Origin: Bacteroidales bacterium UBA6851
Lineage (GTDB): Bacteria > Bacteroidota > Bacteroidia > Bacteroidales > UBA932
Direction: 5' to 3'
Length of the DNA stretch: 64,000 nt
Assembly (NCBI GenBank): GCA_002451795.1
Contig: DKDJ01000011.1
Location: 1-64,000, forward strand
Both the position numbers and the translations under genes were made by a program. This document shows, in pieces, positions 53,467 to 63,065 of this stretch (its first letter is position 1; every line of letters begins with the position of its first letter). The notes beneath the pieces are model-generated. The model did not search any database and was not told the origin of the DNA. It worked only from the letters and a program-made list of their open reading frames with translations.

Positions 53467-54261
53467 TTACAAATTGTAGTATTTGGATAGTATCCAATAG
53501 AAAAGCCTGCGCGGAAGTATGGCTTTGGCGATTACCGAAAGTTTCTGAAGCGGAGAGGCAATGATATAGTTGTACCTCGGAGACTTCTTGCGTACAATTT
53601 TGGAAATTTTATCTGCGAGAAAGTCCGGTTTCAGTCCAGTCCTCTCATCTTTCTCTATACCTTTGAGGGAACGCTCGTATGATGGGTAGGCAGCAGCGGC
53701 ATCGGTTCCACTTACGCATTTCCGTTGGGCGGTGAAATTAGTGGAGAAATCTCCCGGCTCTATTACCACTACATTGATTCCGAAATTCTTAACCTCCAGT
53801 CGCAGAGCTTCACAATACCCTTCAATGGCGTATTTGGAGGCGGAGTACAAACCTTGGTATGGCAGTCCGATGAGCCCGCCTATTGAGCTGAAGCATATTA
53901 TCATACCAGACTTTTGTGCCCTCATCTGAGGAAGGACAAAATGCAAGAATCTTACCATGCCCATCCAATTGACGTCCATTTGGCGACGGGCATCTTCGAG
54001 ACTGCTAAACTCAAGCGGTCCGCCGATGCCCATGCCGGCATTGTTGATGAAAATATCAATGCGCCCTTCATCGTCTATAACCTGTTTGACGGCTGCTTCG
54101 ACTTGCGCATCATCCGTGGCTTCGACCTTGATGTAGGAGACGCCAGGGATATGCTCCACGTCTTTTCTGTGTGTCCCGTAGACTTTGTGCCCGTCAGCGG
54201 CGAGTCGTTTTGCCATGGCTCTGCCGAATCCGGAAGTGATGCCAGTAATGAGGATAACCAT
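53467..54261 (-). CDS. Short-chain dehydrogenase, candidate 3-ketosphinganine reductase
   Basis: A 264-residue classical SDR: ITGITSGFGRAMA cofactor loop, INNAGMGIGG, and the catalytic set with SSIGG and YSASKYAIEGYCEAL (Tyr-x3-Lys). The C-terminal stretch SVIAKAILPRRLFYWILSKYY is hydrophobic and basic, so it may associate with the membrane. It begins 1 nt after the serine-palmitoyltransferase-like gene. Its likely job is therefore reduction of the 3-keto lipid base that enzyme makes. This is inferred from position, not from a diagnostic motif. Confidence 0.8.
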   Translation of the reverse strand: MVILITGITSGFGRAMAKRLAADGHKVYGTHRKDVEHIPGVSYIKVEATDDAQVEAAVKQVIDDEGRIDIFINNAGMGIGGPLEFSSLEDARRQMDVNWMGMVRFLHFVLPQMRAQKSGMIICFSSIGGLIGLPYQGLYSASKYAIEGYCEALRLEVKNFGINVVVIEPGDFSTNFTAQRKCVSGTDAAAAYPSYERSLKGIEKDERTGLKPDFLADKISKIVRKKSPRYNYIIASPLQKLSVIAKAILPRRLFYWILSKYYNL

Positions 54262-54262
54262 A

Positions 54263-55456
54263 TTATTCTATTACTCCAGTTTCCTTGAAAATGGATGTGA
54301 GTTTCTCGACGGCTTCATCCACCTGCTCGCAGGTATGGGTGGCCATGAGCGCAAATCGGATTAGTACATCTTTCTCTGGAACAGCCGGAGCGATTACCGG
54401 AGTGATGAATACGCCCTTTTCGTATGCCATACGGACGATTTTCATTGCCTTGATGGTGTCTCTGACAAATAGAGGAATGATAGGGGACTGAGTGTGCCCT
54501 GTGTCGAATCCGTTCTCCTTGAAAGCCTTTTGAGCGTGATGGGTGACCTTCCATAGTTTCTCTCTGCGCTCCGGCTCTTCTATCATTATATCAAGCGCTC
54601 TTGATGCAGCTGCTACTGCTGCTGGCGTCATGGAGGCACTGAAGATGAGGCTTCGAGAGTTGTGCTTGAGATAGTTTATGATGGTCTCGTCACCAGAGAT
54701 AAATCCTCCTAAAGAGCCGAAGCTCTTGGAGAATGTTCCCATAATCAGGTCTACCTTATCCGTAAGTCCAAAATGGCTAGCAGTTCCAGAACCATTCTCG
54801 CCTATGACACCGAGTCCGTGGGCATCGTCTATCATTATGGATGCGTTGTATTTCTCGCACAATTCCACCATCTTGGGTATCGGAGCAATGTCTCCTTCCA
54901 TGGAATACACACCGTCTACCACAATTAACTTTGGTGCGTCTGCCGGTACAAGTTTCAACTTGGCCTCAAGGGCTTCCATATCATTGTGTGCAAACTTGCG
55001 GACTTCTGCGAATCCGAGTCTGCTGCCGTCTATGATGCATGCATGGTCAAGAGCATCGAGAAAAGTATATCCACCCCTAAATCCAAGGCAACTTACTACG
55101 CCGAGATTGACTTGAAATCCAGTGCTATATGTTACGGCTGCGTCTTTGCCAACGAACTTCGCAAGCTTGGCTTCAAGCTCTTCGTGTATGTCAAGTGTCC
55201 CGTTGAGGAAACGACTGCCAGAGCAACTTGTTCCATATTTTCTGATAGCCGCGATAGCAGCTTCCTTTAGTCTCGGATCATCCGAAAGTCCAAGATATGA
55301 GTTGGAGCCGAACATCAGGACTCTGGATCCATCGGCCATAGTGACCACGGGGTCCTGCCCTGAGGAGATTGGCCTATAATAAGGGTAAACTCCCATGGCC
55401 TTAACTTCCTGTGGAAGTGTATATTGGCCGCAAATTTCGTCTATTATTTTTCTCAT
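54263..55456 (-). CDS. spt: Serine palmitoyltransferase-like alpha-oxoamine synthase
   Basis: A 397-residue PLP enzyme that condenses an amino acid with an acyl thioester. It shows FGSNSYLGLSDDPRL, GSRFLNGTLDIHEELE, the PLP-ring residues DALDHACIIDGSR and DDAHGLGVIG, and the Schiff-base Lys244 in GTFSKSFGSLGG. Length and the GTxDIHxELE segment match bacterial SPT. The closely related cysteate acyltransferases for sulfonolipids and KBL/BioF are alternatives. The ATG at 55456 replaces an upstream one at 55714 that lies inside the next gene and adds unrelated sequence. A TATCTTTG promoter box is at 55487-55494. Confidence 0.85.
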   Translation of the reverse strand: MRKIIDEICGQYTLPQEVKAMGVYPYYRPISSGQDPVVTMADGSRVLMFGSNSYLGLSDDPRLKEAAIAAIRKYGTSCSGSRFLNGTLDIHEELEAKLAKFVGKDAAVTYSTGFQVNLGVVSCLGFRGGYTFLDALDHACIIDGSRLGFAEVRKFAHNDMEALEAKLKLVPADAPKLIVVDGVYSMEGDIAPIPKMVELCEKYNASIMIDDAHGLGVIGENGSGTASHFGLTDKVDLIMGTFSKSFGSLGGFISGDETIINYLKHNSRSLIFSASMTPAAVAAASRALDIMIEEPERREKLWKVTHHAQKAFKENGFDTGHTQSPIIPLFVRDTIKAMKIVRMAYEKGVFITPVIAPAVPEKDVLIRFALMATHTCEQVDEAVEKLTSIFKETGVIE

Positions 55457-55486
55457 CACGAACAGATTTGGTTTATGTACAAGCGG

Positions 55487-55494
55487 CAAAGATA
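55487..55494 (-). promoter_or_regulatory. -7 box of the SPT-like gene
   Basis: TATCTTTG on the minus strand, about 30 nt before the ATG at 55456. It supports the shorter start. Confidence 0.5.
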
Positions 55495-55503
55495 GGAAAA
55501 AAA

Positions 55504-56709
55504 TCACAAATGCTCTGAAATGGCATGGGCGGTGCTCCATGCGGCCTGGAGGTTGAACCCTCCTGTCACGGCATCGATATCCAGAACTTCTCCGGCAAAA
55601 AACAGTCCTGGGTATTTCCTGCTTTCCAGTGTCTGAGGACTTACCTCGCCAAGTGCTACACCACCGCAGGTTACGAATTCTTCCTTGAAGGAGGCTCTTC
55701 CGGTGATGGCACATTCGTCAGCGATTAGCGTGGACACAAGCCTATTGAGAGGCTTTCCCTGAAGTTCACTCCATTTTAGATCCGTCTTCAGGCCAGCCTT
55801 TGCACACAAATATGCCCATAGTCTTGATGTGAGATTAGGTAGCCCTACGGAGGATACGTGTTTCCTACTGTTCTGTGCCCCTATGTTGCTGAGTTGCTCT
55901 CGTATTCGGATCTCACTCTCGGCAGTCCAATTTATGACAAGGGAAGAGCGATATTGGTGTTCATAAAGGTACCGGGCGGCATAAGAGGAAAGCTTGAGAG
56001 CTGCCGGTCCGCTGAGACCCCAGTCTGTGATTAGGAGAATTCCTTCCGAACCAAAACCGCTTCCTGGAATGGTAAGCCTGACAGCCTTTACGACTGTGCC
56101 CATGAGTCCCTTCAGACCGTCATCTCCCGTACGAAAGGTAAATAACGACGGAACGGTTCGAACTATTTCAATGCCATCTGGAAGCATCTTCTCGAGAAAA
56201 GCCGAACTGCTTCCTCCTATGCACAATGCTACTTTGTCGTAGCATAACTCCTTTCCTGACTGGAGATGAAGTCTGAATTGCTCACCATCCGGGACAATTC
56301 CCGTTACCCTTGTGCCACATCTCAACCTTACTCCATCCCGATCCATCAGAGAAAACAAGCATCCGACTATCTGCATGGCATCTTGAGAGCATGGAAATAC
56401 GCAACCGTCTTCCTGGGCCGTGAACCGGATGCCCTCATTTCCGAACCATGCGAGCAGATCATTCTGAGAGAATTCCTTTAAGAGTCTTTTCATCAGAGAA
56501 CTTCCTCTTGGGTAGACTTCCTTAAGACTGCGCACATGCTCGAATGTATTGGTGATATTGCACCTTCCTCCGCCTGTGAGTGCCAATTTTGTCATGGGGA
56601 CAGATCCTGCTTCCAGAACTTCAATGTTCCAGTCAGGGTGTCTGCGCTTAGAGGAAATAGCGCAGAAACATCCGGCGGCTCCGGCTCCGATTATAGCAAC
56701 AGACTTCAT
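55504..56709 (-). CDS. HI0933/BaiN-type NAD(P)/FAD-dependent oxidoreductase
   Basis: A 401-residue flavoprotein. It has the dinucleotide loop VAIIGAGAAGCFCAI, the family signature LALTGGGRCNITNTF, ITDWGLSGPAALKLS, and the C-terminal FAGEVLDIDAVTGGFNLQAAW. The family includes BaiN of bile-acid work and many unassigned members. The substrate is unknown. The ATG at 56709 (MKSVAIIGAG) is preferred over one 24 nt upstream. Its candidate -7 box (56731-56738, minus) is back-to-back with that of aspS. Confidence 0.88.
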   Translation of the reverse strand: MKSVAIIGAGAAGCFCAISSKRRHPDWNIEVLEAGSVPMTKLALTGGGRCNITNTFEHVRSLKEVYPRGSSLMKRLLKEFSQNDLLAWFGNEGIRFTAQEDGCVFPCSQDAMQIVGCLFSLMDRDGVRLRCGTRVTGIVPDGEQFRLHLQSGKELCYDKVALCIGGSSSAFLEKMLPDGIEIVRTVPSLFTFRTGDDGLKGLMGTVVKAVRLTIPGSGFGSEGILLITDWGLSGPAALKLSSYAARYLYEHQYRSSLVINWTAESEIRIREQLSNIGAQNSRKHVSSVGLPNLTSRLWAYLCAKAGLKTDLKWSELQGKPLNRLVSTLIADECAITGRASFKEEFVTCGGVALGEVSPQTLESRKYPGLFFAGEVLDIDAVTGGFNLQAAWSTAHAISEHL

Positions 56710-56730
56710 GTGCAATGTCTTTTTGTGCCG

Positions 56731-56768
56731 CAAAAATACTGAAAATCGTAAAAAAATGTGTATGTTTG
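56731..56768. promoter_or_regulatory. Divergent -7 boxes of the flavoprotein gene and aspS
   Basis: CAAAAATA at 56731-56738 is TATTTTTG on the minus strand. TATGTTTG at 56761-56768 is on the plus strand, 28 nt before the aspS ATG. Confidence 0.45.
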
Positions 56769-56796
56769 TTATTTGGAAAACAACATTGCATTATAT

Positions 56797-58566
56797 ATGT
56801 ATAGAACCAATACTTGCGGGGAACTGAGGCTCTCCGACAAAGGTAAAAAAGTAACCCTTGCGGGATGGGTTCAGAAATCCCGCAAACTTGGCGGAATGAC
56901 ATTCATAGACCTGCGTGACCGTTATGGTATCACGCAGCTTGTGGTTGAGAGTGATGCTGCCCCTGAGCTTGTGGCTGTGGCCGCCTCTTTGGGCCGTGAA
57001 TTTGTGATACAGGCTACAGGTGAAGTAGTGGAGCGTTCCAGCAAGAATGTCAAGATCCCTACTGGAGAGATAGAAATCAAGCTTGAGAGTATCAATATCC
57101 TTAACAAGTCTGTCACGCCTCCGTTCACCATAGAAGAAGAGAGCGATGGTGGTGAGGATCTTCGTGCGAAATACCGTTATCTGGATCTGCGTAGACCTCC
57201 ACTTCAGAGGGCTCTTGCGCTTCGCCATAGACTTGCTCAAGAGATTCGCACATATCTTGATTCCAAAGGATTCATGGAGATAGAGACTCCATACTTGATA
57301 AAGTCTACCCCTGAGGGAGCCCGCGACTTCGTAGTACCTTCCCGTATGAATCCTGGTACTTTCTATGCGCTTCCGCAGTCTCCTCAGACGTTTAAGCAGC
57401 TTCTTATGGTGTCTGGCTATGATAGGTATTTCCAGATTGTGAGATGCTTCCGTGATGAGGACCTTAGGGCGGATCGTCAGCCTGAGTTTACGCAGATAGA
57501 CTGTGAGATGAGTTTTGTGGAGCAGGAAGATGTCCTTGAGACCTTCGAGGGTATGATGCGCCAAATGTTTAAGAATGCTCTCGGCGTGGATATTCCGAAT
57601 CCGCTTCCGCGTATGAGCTGGTATGATGCCATGGACAGGTACGGTTCCGACAAGCCTGATGTCCGTTTCGGCATGGAGATCAATGATATCAGCCAGATGG
57701 TTAAAGGCTGTGGGTTCAGTGTGTTTGATAGTTCGGAGTATGTGGGGGCAATCTGTGTCAAGGGGTGTGCAGAATATACGCGCAAGCAGCTGGATGAGCT
57801 TACCGAGTGGGTAAAACGTCCACAGGTAGGTGCCAAGGGGCTCGTGTATATAAAATTCAACGCCGATGGCAGCGTCAAGTCAAGTGTAGACAAGTTCTTC
57901 TCTGCCGACAAACTTGTTGAGGTCGGGAAAGCTTGCGGTGCAGACAATGGAGATCTTCTTCTAGTGTTGTGCGGACCGAAGCGCAAGACACAGACTCAGC
58001 TTGGCGTCCTGCGTATTGAGATGGGTAATCGTCTGGGCTATCGTGATCCTCACGTGTTCGCTCCTTTGTGGATTGTGGATTTCCCTCTTCTTGAATGGAG
58101 TGAAGAGGACCAGAGGTTCTATGCCATGCATCATCCTTTCACTGCACCTAAGCTGGAGCACGAAAAGTGGTTCTATTCAGACAAGAAAGAGGATCTTGAG
58201 AGGGTATGTGCCAATGCCTACGACTTTGTGCTCAACGGAACTGAACTTGGAGGAGGTTCCATCCGTATACACGATGCTGCCATGCAGAGTCGTATGTTTG
58301 AAGTTCTCGGCATCAGCAAGGAGGATGCGGAATACAAATTCGGTTTCATTATCAATGCGTTCAAGTTTGGTGCTCCGCCTCACGGAGGACTGGCATTCGG
58401 CTTCGACCGTGTATGTGCCCTCTTCGGCGGTCAGGAGACCATTCGCGACTACATCGCCTTCCCTAAGAACAATCAGGGACGTGACGTGATGATAGATTCT
58501 CCTTCTAAGATTGACGATTCACAGATGGACGAGTTGTACCTCGCTTCCACATATAAGGAGAAATAG
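56797..58566 (+). CDS. aspS: Aspartyl-tRNA synthetase
   Basis: A 589-residue class II synthetase. The N-terminal OB-fold anticodon domain includes [26 protein letters not shown]. Motif 1 is near [18 protein letters not shown], and motif 2 is [18 protein letters not shown]. The bacterial GAD insert domain lies between, and motif 3 is GLAFGFDRV. The ATG at 56797 ([12 protein letters not shown]) fits the family start. A frame extension to 56758 overlaps the promoter box and is rejected. murB follows after 9 nt. Confidence 0.95.
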   Translation: MYRTNTCGELRLSDKGKKVTLAGWVQKSRKLGGMTFIDLRDRYGITQLVVESDAAPELVAVAASLGREFVIQATGEVVERSSKNVKIPTGEIEIKLESINILNKSVTPPFTIEEESDGGEDLRAKYRYLDLRRPPLQRALALRHRLAQEIRTYLDSKGFMEIETPYLIKSTPEGARDFVVPSRMNPGTFYALPQSPQTFKQLLMVSGYDRYFQIVRCFRDEDLRADRQPEFTQIDCEMSFVEQEDVLETFEGMMRQMFKNALGVDIPNPLPRMSWYDAMDRYGSDKPDVRFGMEINDISQMVKGCGFSVFDSSEYVGAICVKGCAEYTRKQLDELTEWVKRPQVGAKGLVYIKFNADGSVKSSVDKFFSADKLVEVGKACGADNGDLLLVLCGPKRKTQTQLGVLRIEMGNRLGYRDPHVFAPLWIVDFPLLEWSEEDQRFYAMHHPFTAPKLEHEKWFYSDKKEDLERVCANAYDFVLNGTELGGGSIRIHDAAMQSRMFEVLGISKEDAEYKFGFIINAFKFGAPPHGGLAFGFDRVCALFGGQETIRDYIAFPKNNQGRDVMIDSPSKIDDSQMDELYLASTYKEK

Positions 58567-58575
58567 TCCTGCCTA

Positions 58576-59583
58576 GTGAGAATCAAACTAAAATATGACT
58601 TAAGCTCGCAGAACACTTTTCGTATGAAGGTGTCCTGCGAGTGTTTTGTGGAGTACGAGAACGTCAAAGAACTTGAGGGCCTTAACTTCGACAAACTTCC
58701 TCGACCTATACTTCATATAGGGGAGGGTAGCAACCTGCTTTTTACTAAGGATTTTCCTGGCACAGTGCTACATTCCAATATCGAATTTATCAAATACGTG
58801 GATGTGGGATTTGATGAAGTTCCGGTGATGGTGGGTGCTGGAGTGAATTTTGACAATTTTGTGGAAGAAACATGCCGTCATGGACTCTGGGGTGCGGAAA
58901 ATCTTTCCATGATTCCCGGTGAAGTAGGTGCTGCGGTAGTACAGAACATAGGTGCATACGGTGTTGAGGTGAAAGATATTGTCTCAGGCGTTGTATGTTT
59001 CGACCTGAAAGAGAAGAAGAGAGTTAAATTCACTGCGCAAGAGTGCCATTATGGGTACCGGAGTTCTATGTTCAAGGAGGAGGCCAACAAGGGACGGTAT
59101 GTGGTGACCAGCGTGCTGTTCAGGCTAAGTCGTGTGCCGGCTCCAAAGACGGGCTACAAAGGGATAATGGAAGCTCTTGGAGGGAATGAACCTTCGAACC
59201 CCATGGAAGTGCGAGAGGCCGTGATGAAACTCAGAAGAGCTAAACTTCCGGATCCGCTTGAGGTTGGCAGTGCAGGAAGTTTTTTCAAGAATCCAGTGGT
59301 TAGCTCTGAGCAGTTTGCCTCTATTTCCCCTGACGGTAGTGCTCCGCACTATGTGCTTGAGGATGGCCGTGTGAAGATTCCCGCTGCGTGGATGATAGAG
59401 AGTTGCGGCCTCAAAGGTGAAAGGGAAGGTGGTGCGCAAGTGTATGAGAAACAGCCGCTTGTCATTGTCAACGCAAGTGGAAATGCATCTGCAGAAGATA
59501 TTCTCTCGCTAGAAAGAAAGATAATTGATACGGTTAAATCCCGCTTCGGAGTGGAACTTCACCCCGAAGTTGAACACATATAG
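58576..59583 (+). CDS. murB: UDP-N-acetylmuramate dehydrogenase
   Basis: A 335-residue FAD enzyme that reduces UDP-GlcNAc-enolpyruvate to UDP-MurNAc. It has the N-terminal NTF motif (SSQNTFRMKV), the FAD site HIGEGSNLLF, IPGEVGAAVVQNIGAYG, the catalytic Ser in GSAGSFFKNP and the terminal Glu in HPEVEHI. It has the type I architecture (E. coli-like). The start codon is GTG. It lies directly before murA. MurA makes the substrate that MurB reduces. Confidence 0.94.
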   Translation: MRIKLKYDLSSQNTFRMKVSCECFVEYENVKELEGLNFDKLPRPILHIGEGSNLLFTKDFPGTVLHSNIEFIKYVDVGFDEVPVMVGAGVNFDNFVEETCRHGLWGAENLSMIPGEVGAAVVQNIGAYGVEVKDIVSGVVCFDLKEKKRVKFTAQECHYGYRSSMFKEEANKGRYVVTSVLFRLSRVPAPKTGYKGIMEALGGNEPSNPMEVREAVMKLRRAKLPDPLEVGSAGSFFKNPVVSSEQFASISPDGSAPHYVLEDGRVKIPAAWMIESCGLKGEREGGAQVYEKQPLVIVNASGNASAEDILSLERKIIDTVKSRFGVELHPEVEHI

Positions 59584-59591
59584 TATTACTC

Positions 59592-60899
59592 ATGAGTTCT
59601 TTTGTGATAGAAGGCGGGCATCGTCTCAGCGGAAGTATTTGTCCTCAAGGAGCCAAAAACGAAGCCCTGGAGGTAATTAGCGCAGTCCTGCTGACAGCCG
59701 AACCTGTCACTATTTCCAATATACCAGAGATACTGGATGTCAAGAATCTGATTGCGCTACTGGAGAGTATGGGCGTTGATGTGCAACGAATTGACAAAGG
59801 GAAATATAGGTTTACCGCGAGCCATGTCAATGAGTTCTACATCCGTAGTCAGGAATTTGTCCAGAGTTGTGCTCAGCTGCGCGGGTCTGTCATGGTCGTG
59901 GGACCGCTGCTGACAAGATTCGGGCAAGCGTATTTCCCTAAGCCCGGAGGAGATAAAATCGGACGGCGTCGCGTGGATACGCACATCGACGGCTTTATGA
60001 AACTCGGTGCCACATGTGCTTATGATACTGACAGGCACGCCTACAGCTTGTCTTCAGGCCGGAGTATGAAAGGATGTTATATGCTCTTAGATGAGGCTTC
60101 TGTGACAGGTACTGCAAATATAGTGATGGCAGCCTGCCTTGCGCAGGGAGTTACCACCATCTATAATGCAGCGTGCGAACCTTACGTTCAGCAACTTTGC
60201 AAGATGCTTGTCTGCATGGGGGCTGACATCAAGGGAATTGGCTCCAATCTGCTTACCATAACAGGCGTGAAGGAACTTCATGGGACAGAGCATACGGTGC
60301 TCCCTGACATGATAGAAGTGGGATCCTTCATCGGGATGGCTGCAATTACGCAGAGCGAGCTGACCATTAAGAATGTTTCATGGGACAATCTCGGTATTAT
60401 TCCCGAGAGTTTTCGCCGTCTTGGCGTAAGGCTTGAACAGAGGGGTGACGATATCTATATTCCATCACAGGCCAGTTACGAGATAGAGTCATTTATCGAT
60501 GGCTCCATAATGACTCTTGCCGATGCTCCTTGGCCCGGGCTTACGCCAGACCTTCTCAGCGTGATGCTGGTAGTGGCTACGCAGTGCAAAGGCAGTGTCC
60601 TCATACATCAGAAGATGTTTGAAAGCAGGCTCTTCTTCGTGGACAAATTGATAGATATGGGTGCCCAGATTATATTGTGTGACCCTCATCGTGCAGTGAT
60701 TATCGGACATGACCACAAGATGTCGCTTCGGGCGGGCAGAATGACATCTCCTGATATTCGTGCAGGTATAGCTATGCTTCTGGCGGCCATGTCGGCGAGT
60801 GGAACATCAGTAATAGACAATATTGAGCAGATAGACCGTGGATATGAGAATATAGAATCCCGTCTCAATGCTCTTGGTGCTAGAATCAGACGCCAATGA
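59592..60899 (+). CDS. murA: UDP-N-acetylglucosamine 1-carboxyvinyltransferase
   Basis: A 435-residue enolpyruvyl transferase for the first committed step of peptidoglycan synthesis. It has GAKNEALEVISAVLL at the start and the GGDKIGRRRVDTHIDGF active-site loop, in which Asp121 replaces the Cys targeted by fosfomycin. TGTANIVMAA and the later DMIEVGSFIGMAAI follow. Asp at this place is known from other naturally fosfomycin-resistant MurA proteins. The stop overlaps the thrA start by 4 nt (ATGA). Confidence 0.94.
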   Translation: MSSFVIEGGHRLSGSICPQGAKNEALEVISAVLLTAEPVTISNIPEILDVKNLIALLESMGVDVQRIDKGKYRFTASHVNEFYIRSQEFVQSCAQLRGSVMVVGPLLTRFGQAYFPKPGGDKIGRRRVDTHIDGFMKLGATCAYDTDRHAYSLSSGRSMKGCYMLLDEASVTGTANIVMAACLAQGVTTIYNAACEPYVQQLCKMLVCMGADIKGIGSNLLTITGVKELHGTEHTVLPDMIEVGSFIGMAAITQSELTIKNVSWDNLGIIPESFRRLGVRLEQRGDDIYIPSQASYEIESFIDGSIMTLADAPWPGLTPDLLSVMLVVATQCKGSVLIHQKMFESRLFFVDKLIDMGAQIILCDPHRAVIIGHDHKMSLRAGRMTSPDIRAGIAMLLAAMSASGTSVIDNIEQIDRGYENIESRLNALGARIRRQ

Positions 60900-63064
60900 T
60901 GCAGGTTTTGAAATTTGGCGGTAGTTCGGTAGCGGATGCTACAAGGATTTCCGGAGTGCTGGACATCGTGGCCGATGCACTGCAGAAAGGCCATGTGGTG
61001 CTTGTGTGCTCGGCAGTCAAAGGAGCTACTGATGCGCTGATAGAAATGGCAGAGTGTGAGGATGATGCACGGAGAGAAGTTCTTATGAATAGCCTATGCG
61101 AGAGGCATCGTGCCATTGTACATAGGTTGTTTACGGGCGAGGAAAGGGTTGGGATGCTTGCGGAAGTGGATGAGATCTTCGGTCAGTTGCGTTGTGCTGC
61201 AAAAGAGAATTATGTGTGCTTCGGGGAAATCCTTTCTACAAGAATTATTGCTGCCAAGTGCCGGTGTGATTCTGTATCTACCAGATGGTGTGACTCTAGA
61301 AAGCTCATACGCTGTATGAACGGAAAGGTGGTGGAGGCACTAAGTTATGCGGCTATAAAATCGGAGATTACGACACATCCTGACATCGAGCTTTTTGTGG
61401 CTCCAGGGTTTATTGCTTCGGATATGGATGGCAATATGACTACTCTTGGGCGCGGAGGGTCGGACTATAGTGCCGCATTGTATGCGGCTGCACTTTCTGC
61501 GGATAGACTCGAAATATGGACCGATGTCCCAGGTATTATGACGGCCAATCCCAAGGTTGTACCCGCAGCTCAGACAGTGGACAGGATGTCTTATGAGGCG
61601 GCCTTAAGCCTGGCGTCCGGTGGTGCCAAAGTCCTTTATGCGCCTACCGTATTTCCTGCTATGACGGCTGGGATAGCCATAAACATCAGAAATACGTTCG
61701 ATCCACGTCATCCTGGTACGATTGTTTGTGACAATGCACTGTCCGTTAAAGAGCATTGGTGTGGGGTGACTAGTCTGGATGTTCAGGACGGGGTCTCCGT
61801 CTTGAGCTTGGTGGGCGAGTCTGTATCAAGTAGGCGTTCTGTTTCTGGAAGGATTATGTCTGCGCTGGAAGAGGCTGGTATAAAGGCTCTTGGAGAAGTT
61901 TATGGAGAGGGCTCAGTCTTTAATGTGAAAGTCCGCAGCATGGTGGTCCGTGAGGCCGTCTGCGCCGTACATCGGGAGTTCTTCGAGTCTCGTGCTGTCA
62001 GCTCTATCAATGTGTTTATCGCTGGATATGGTGCTGTGGGACGTGAATTAGTAGATATGATAGAGCGAAGCAGTGAGAGAGTGGCTGAACGTCTGGGAAA
62101 GAATATTCGGATAGTGGGTGTCTCTAACAGCCGTAAGTTTGCCATAGATATGCGTGGTATTTCGGCACCATCCATTGCACGCAGACTTCTTGAAGGTGAG
62201 GATGCTGCTGGTGATGCATATATCGTAGCTGTGTGTGCTGTAGCCCCTCGTAGGTCTGTGTTTGTGGATTGCACTGACGATGAGAGACTATATAGGAAAT
62301 ACGATGAACTTTTTCGCTCGGGTATCAATGTGGTTACATCTAATAGGCGTTCCCTTGCCGTTCCGTTTGTCCAATATGCGGCACTAAAGTCGTCCGCTAG
62401 GGAAAACGGGGCTTTCTTTAGGTATGACACTACTGTCGGAAATTCAATGCCTGTGCTCGAGTCGATAGCCGGAGGGGCCAACTGCAGTGATAGTATTGAG
62501 TCTATTGAGGCTGTGATTTCTTGTACGATGAACTACATTATCACAGGCTATGACGGAAGGAGGAGTGACAGTCTTGCCGCTATTCTTAGAAAAGCGCAGA
62601 ATGAGGGCCTTACAGAGAAAGACCCTCGGGTGGATTTGGGTGGAAAGGATGTGCTCCGCAAACTCCTAATTCTGGCACGCGAGGCTTCTGTCCCTTTGGA
62701 AGAAAGTGACGTACATATAGAGCCTATGTTGGGCAGGGAGTTCTTTGATTGTGATATAGACACATTCTATCGTCTGCTTGCAGAATATGAACCGGTGTTC
62801 GAACGCCGTGAAGATGAGCTTGATGCTATCGGAAAACGACAGCGTTTCGTGGCTTCCCTTCACCGGGATCCGTCCGCACGACTTGGCTATCGCGCAGAGA
62901 TAAAGATGAGGCTTGTGGATATTGACAGTCCTTTCTACCATATCAGTGGCACGGAAAACGTGATAGTGATAGCGAGCGAGTATTCGTCTCCTCTTGTAAT
63001 AAAAGGAGCGGGAGAAGGTACGAGACTTGCCGCTACTGGAATAATAAGAGACATTCTTCTATAG
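60896..63064 (+). CDS. thrA: Bifunctional aspartate kinase/homoserine dehydrogenase, short form
   Basis: A 722-residue fusion for the aspartate pathway to threonine and methionine. The kinase domain (1-283) has LKFGGSSVADATRI, TTLGRGGSDYSAALYAAAL and EIWTDVPGIMTANPK. The dehydrogenase domain (about 370-722) has IAGYGAVGRELVDM, VTSNRRSLA and SIEAVISCTMNYI. Between them only about 85 residues remain, enough for one ACT unit (VSVLSLVGESVSSRRSVSGRIMSAL), while the E. coli enzyme has two and is about 100 residues longer. Feedback control by threonine may be altered. It overlaps murA. Confidence 0.92.
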   Translation: MMQVLKFGGSSVADATRISGVLDIVADALQKGHVVLVCSAVKGATDALIEMAECEDDARREVLMNSLCERHRAIVHRLFTGEERVGMLAEVDEIFGQLRCAAKENYVCFGEILSTRIIAAKCRCDSVSTRWCDSRKLIRCMNGKVVEALSYAAIKSEITTHPDIELFVAPGFIASDMDGNMTTLGRGGSDYSAALYAAALSADRLEIWTDVPGIMTANPKVVPAAQTVDRMSYEAALSLASGGAKVLYAPTVFPAMTAGIAINIRNTFDPRHPGTIVCDNALSVKEHWCGVTSLDVQDGVSVLSLVGESVSSRRSVSGRIMSALEEAGIKALGEVYGEGSVFNVKVRSMVVREAVCAVHREFFESRAVSSINVFIAGYGAVGRELVDMIERSSERVAERLGKNIRIVGVSNSRKFAIDMRGISAPSIARRLLEGEDAAGDAYIVAVCAVAPRRSVFVDCTDDERLYRKYDELFRSGINVVTSNRRSLAVPFVQYAALKSSARENGAFFRYDTTVGNSMPVLESIAGGANCSDSIESIEAVISCTMNYIITGYDGRRSDSLAAILRKAQNEGLTEKDPRVDLGGKDVLRKLLILAREASVPLEESDVHIEPMLGREFFDCDIDTFYRLLAEYEPVFERREDELDAIGKRQRFVASLHRDPSARLGYRAEIKMRLVDIDSPFYHISGTENVIVIASEYSSPLVIKGAGEGTRLAATGIIRDILL

Positions 63065-63065
63065 T

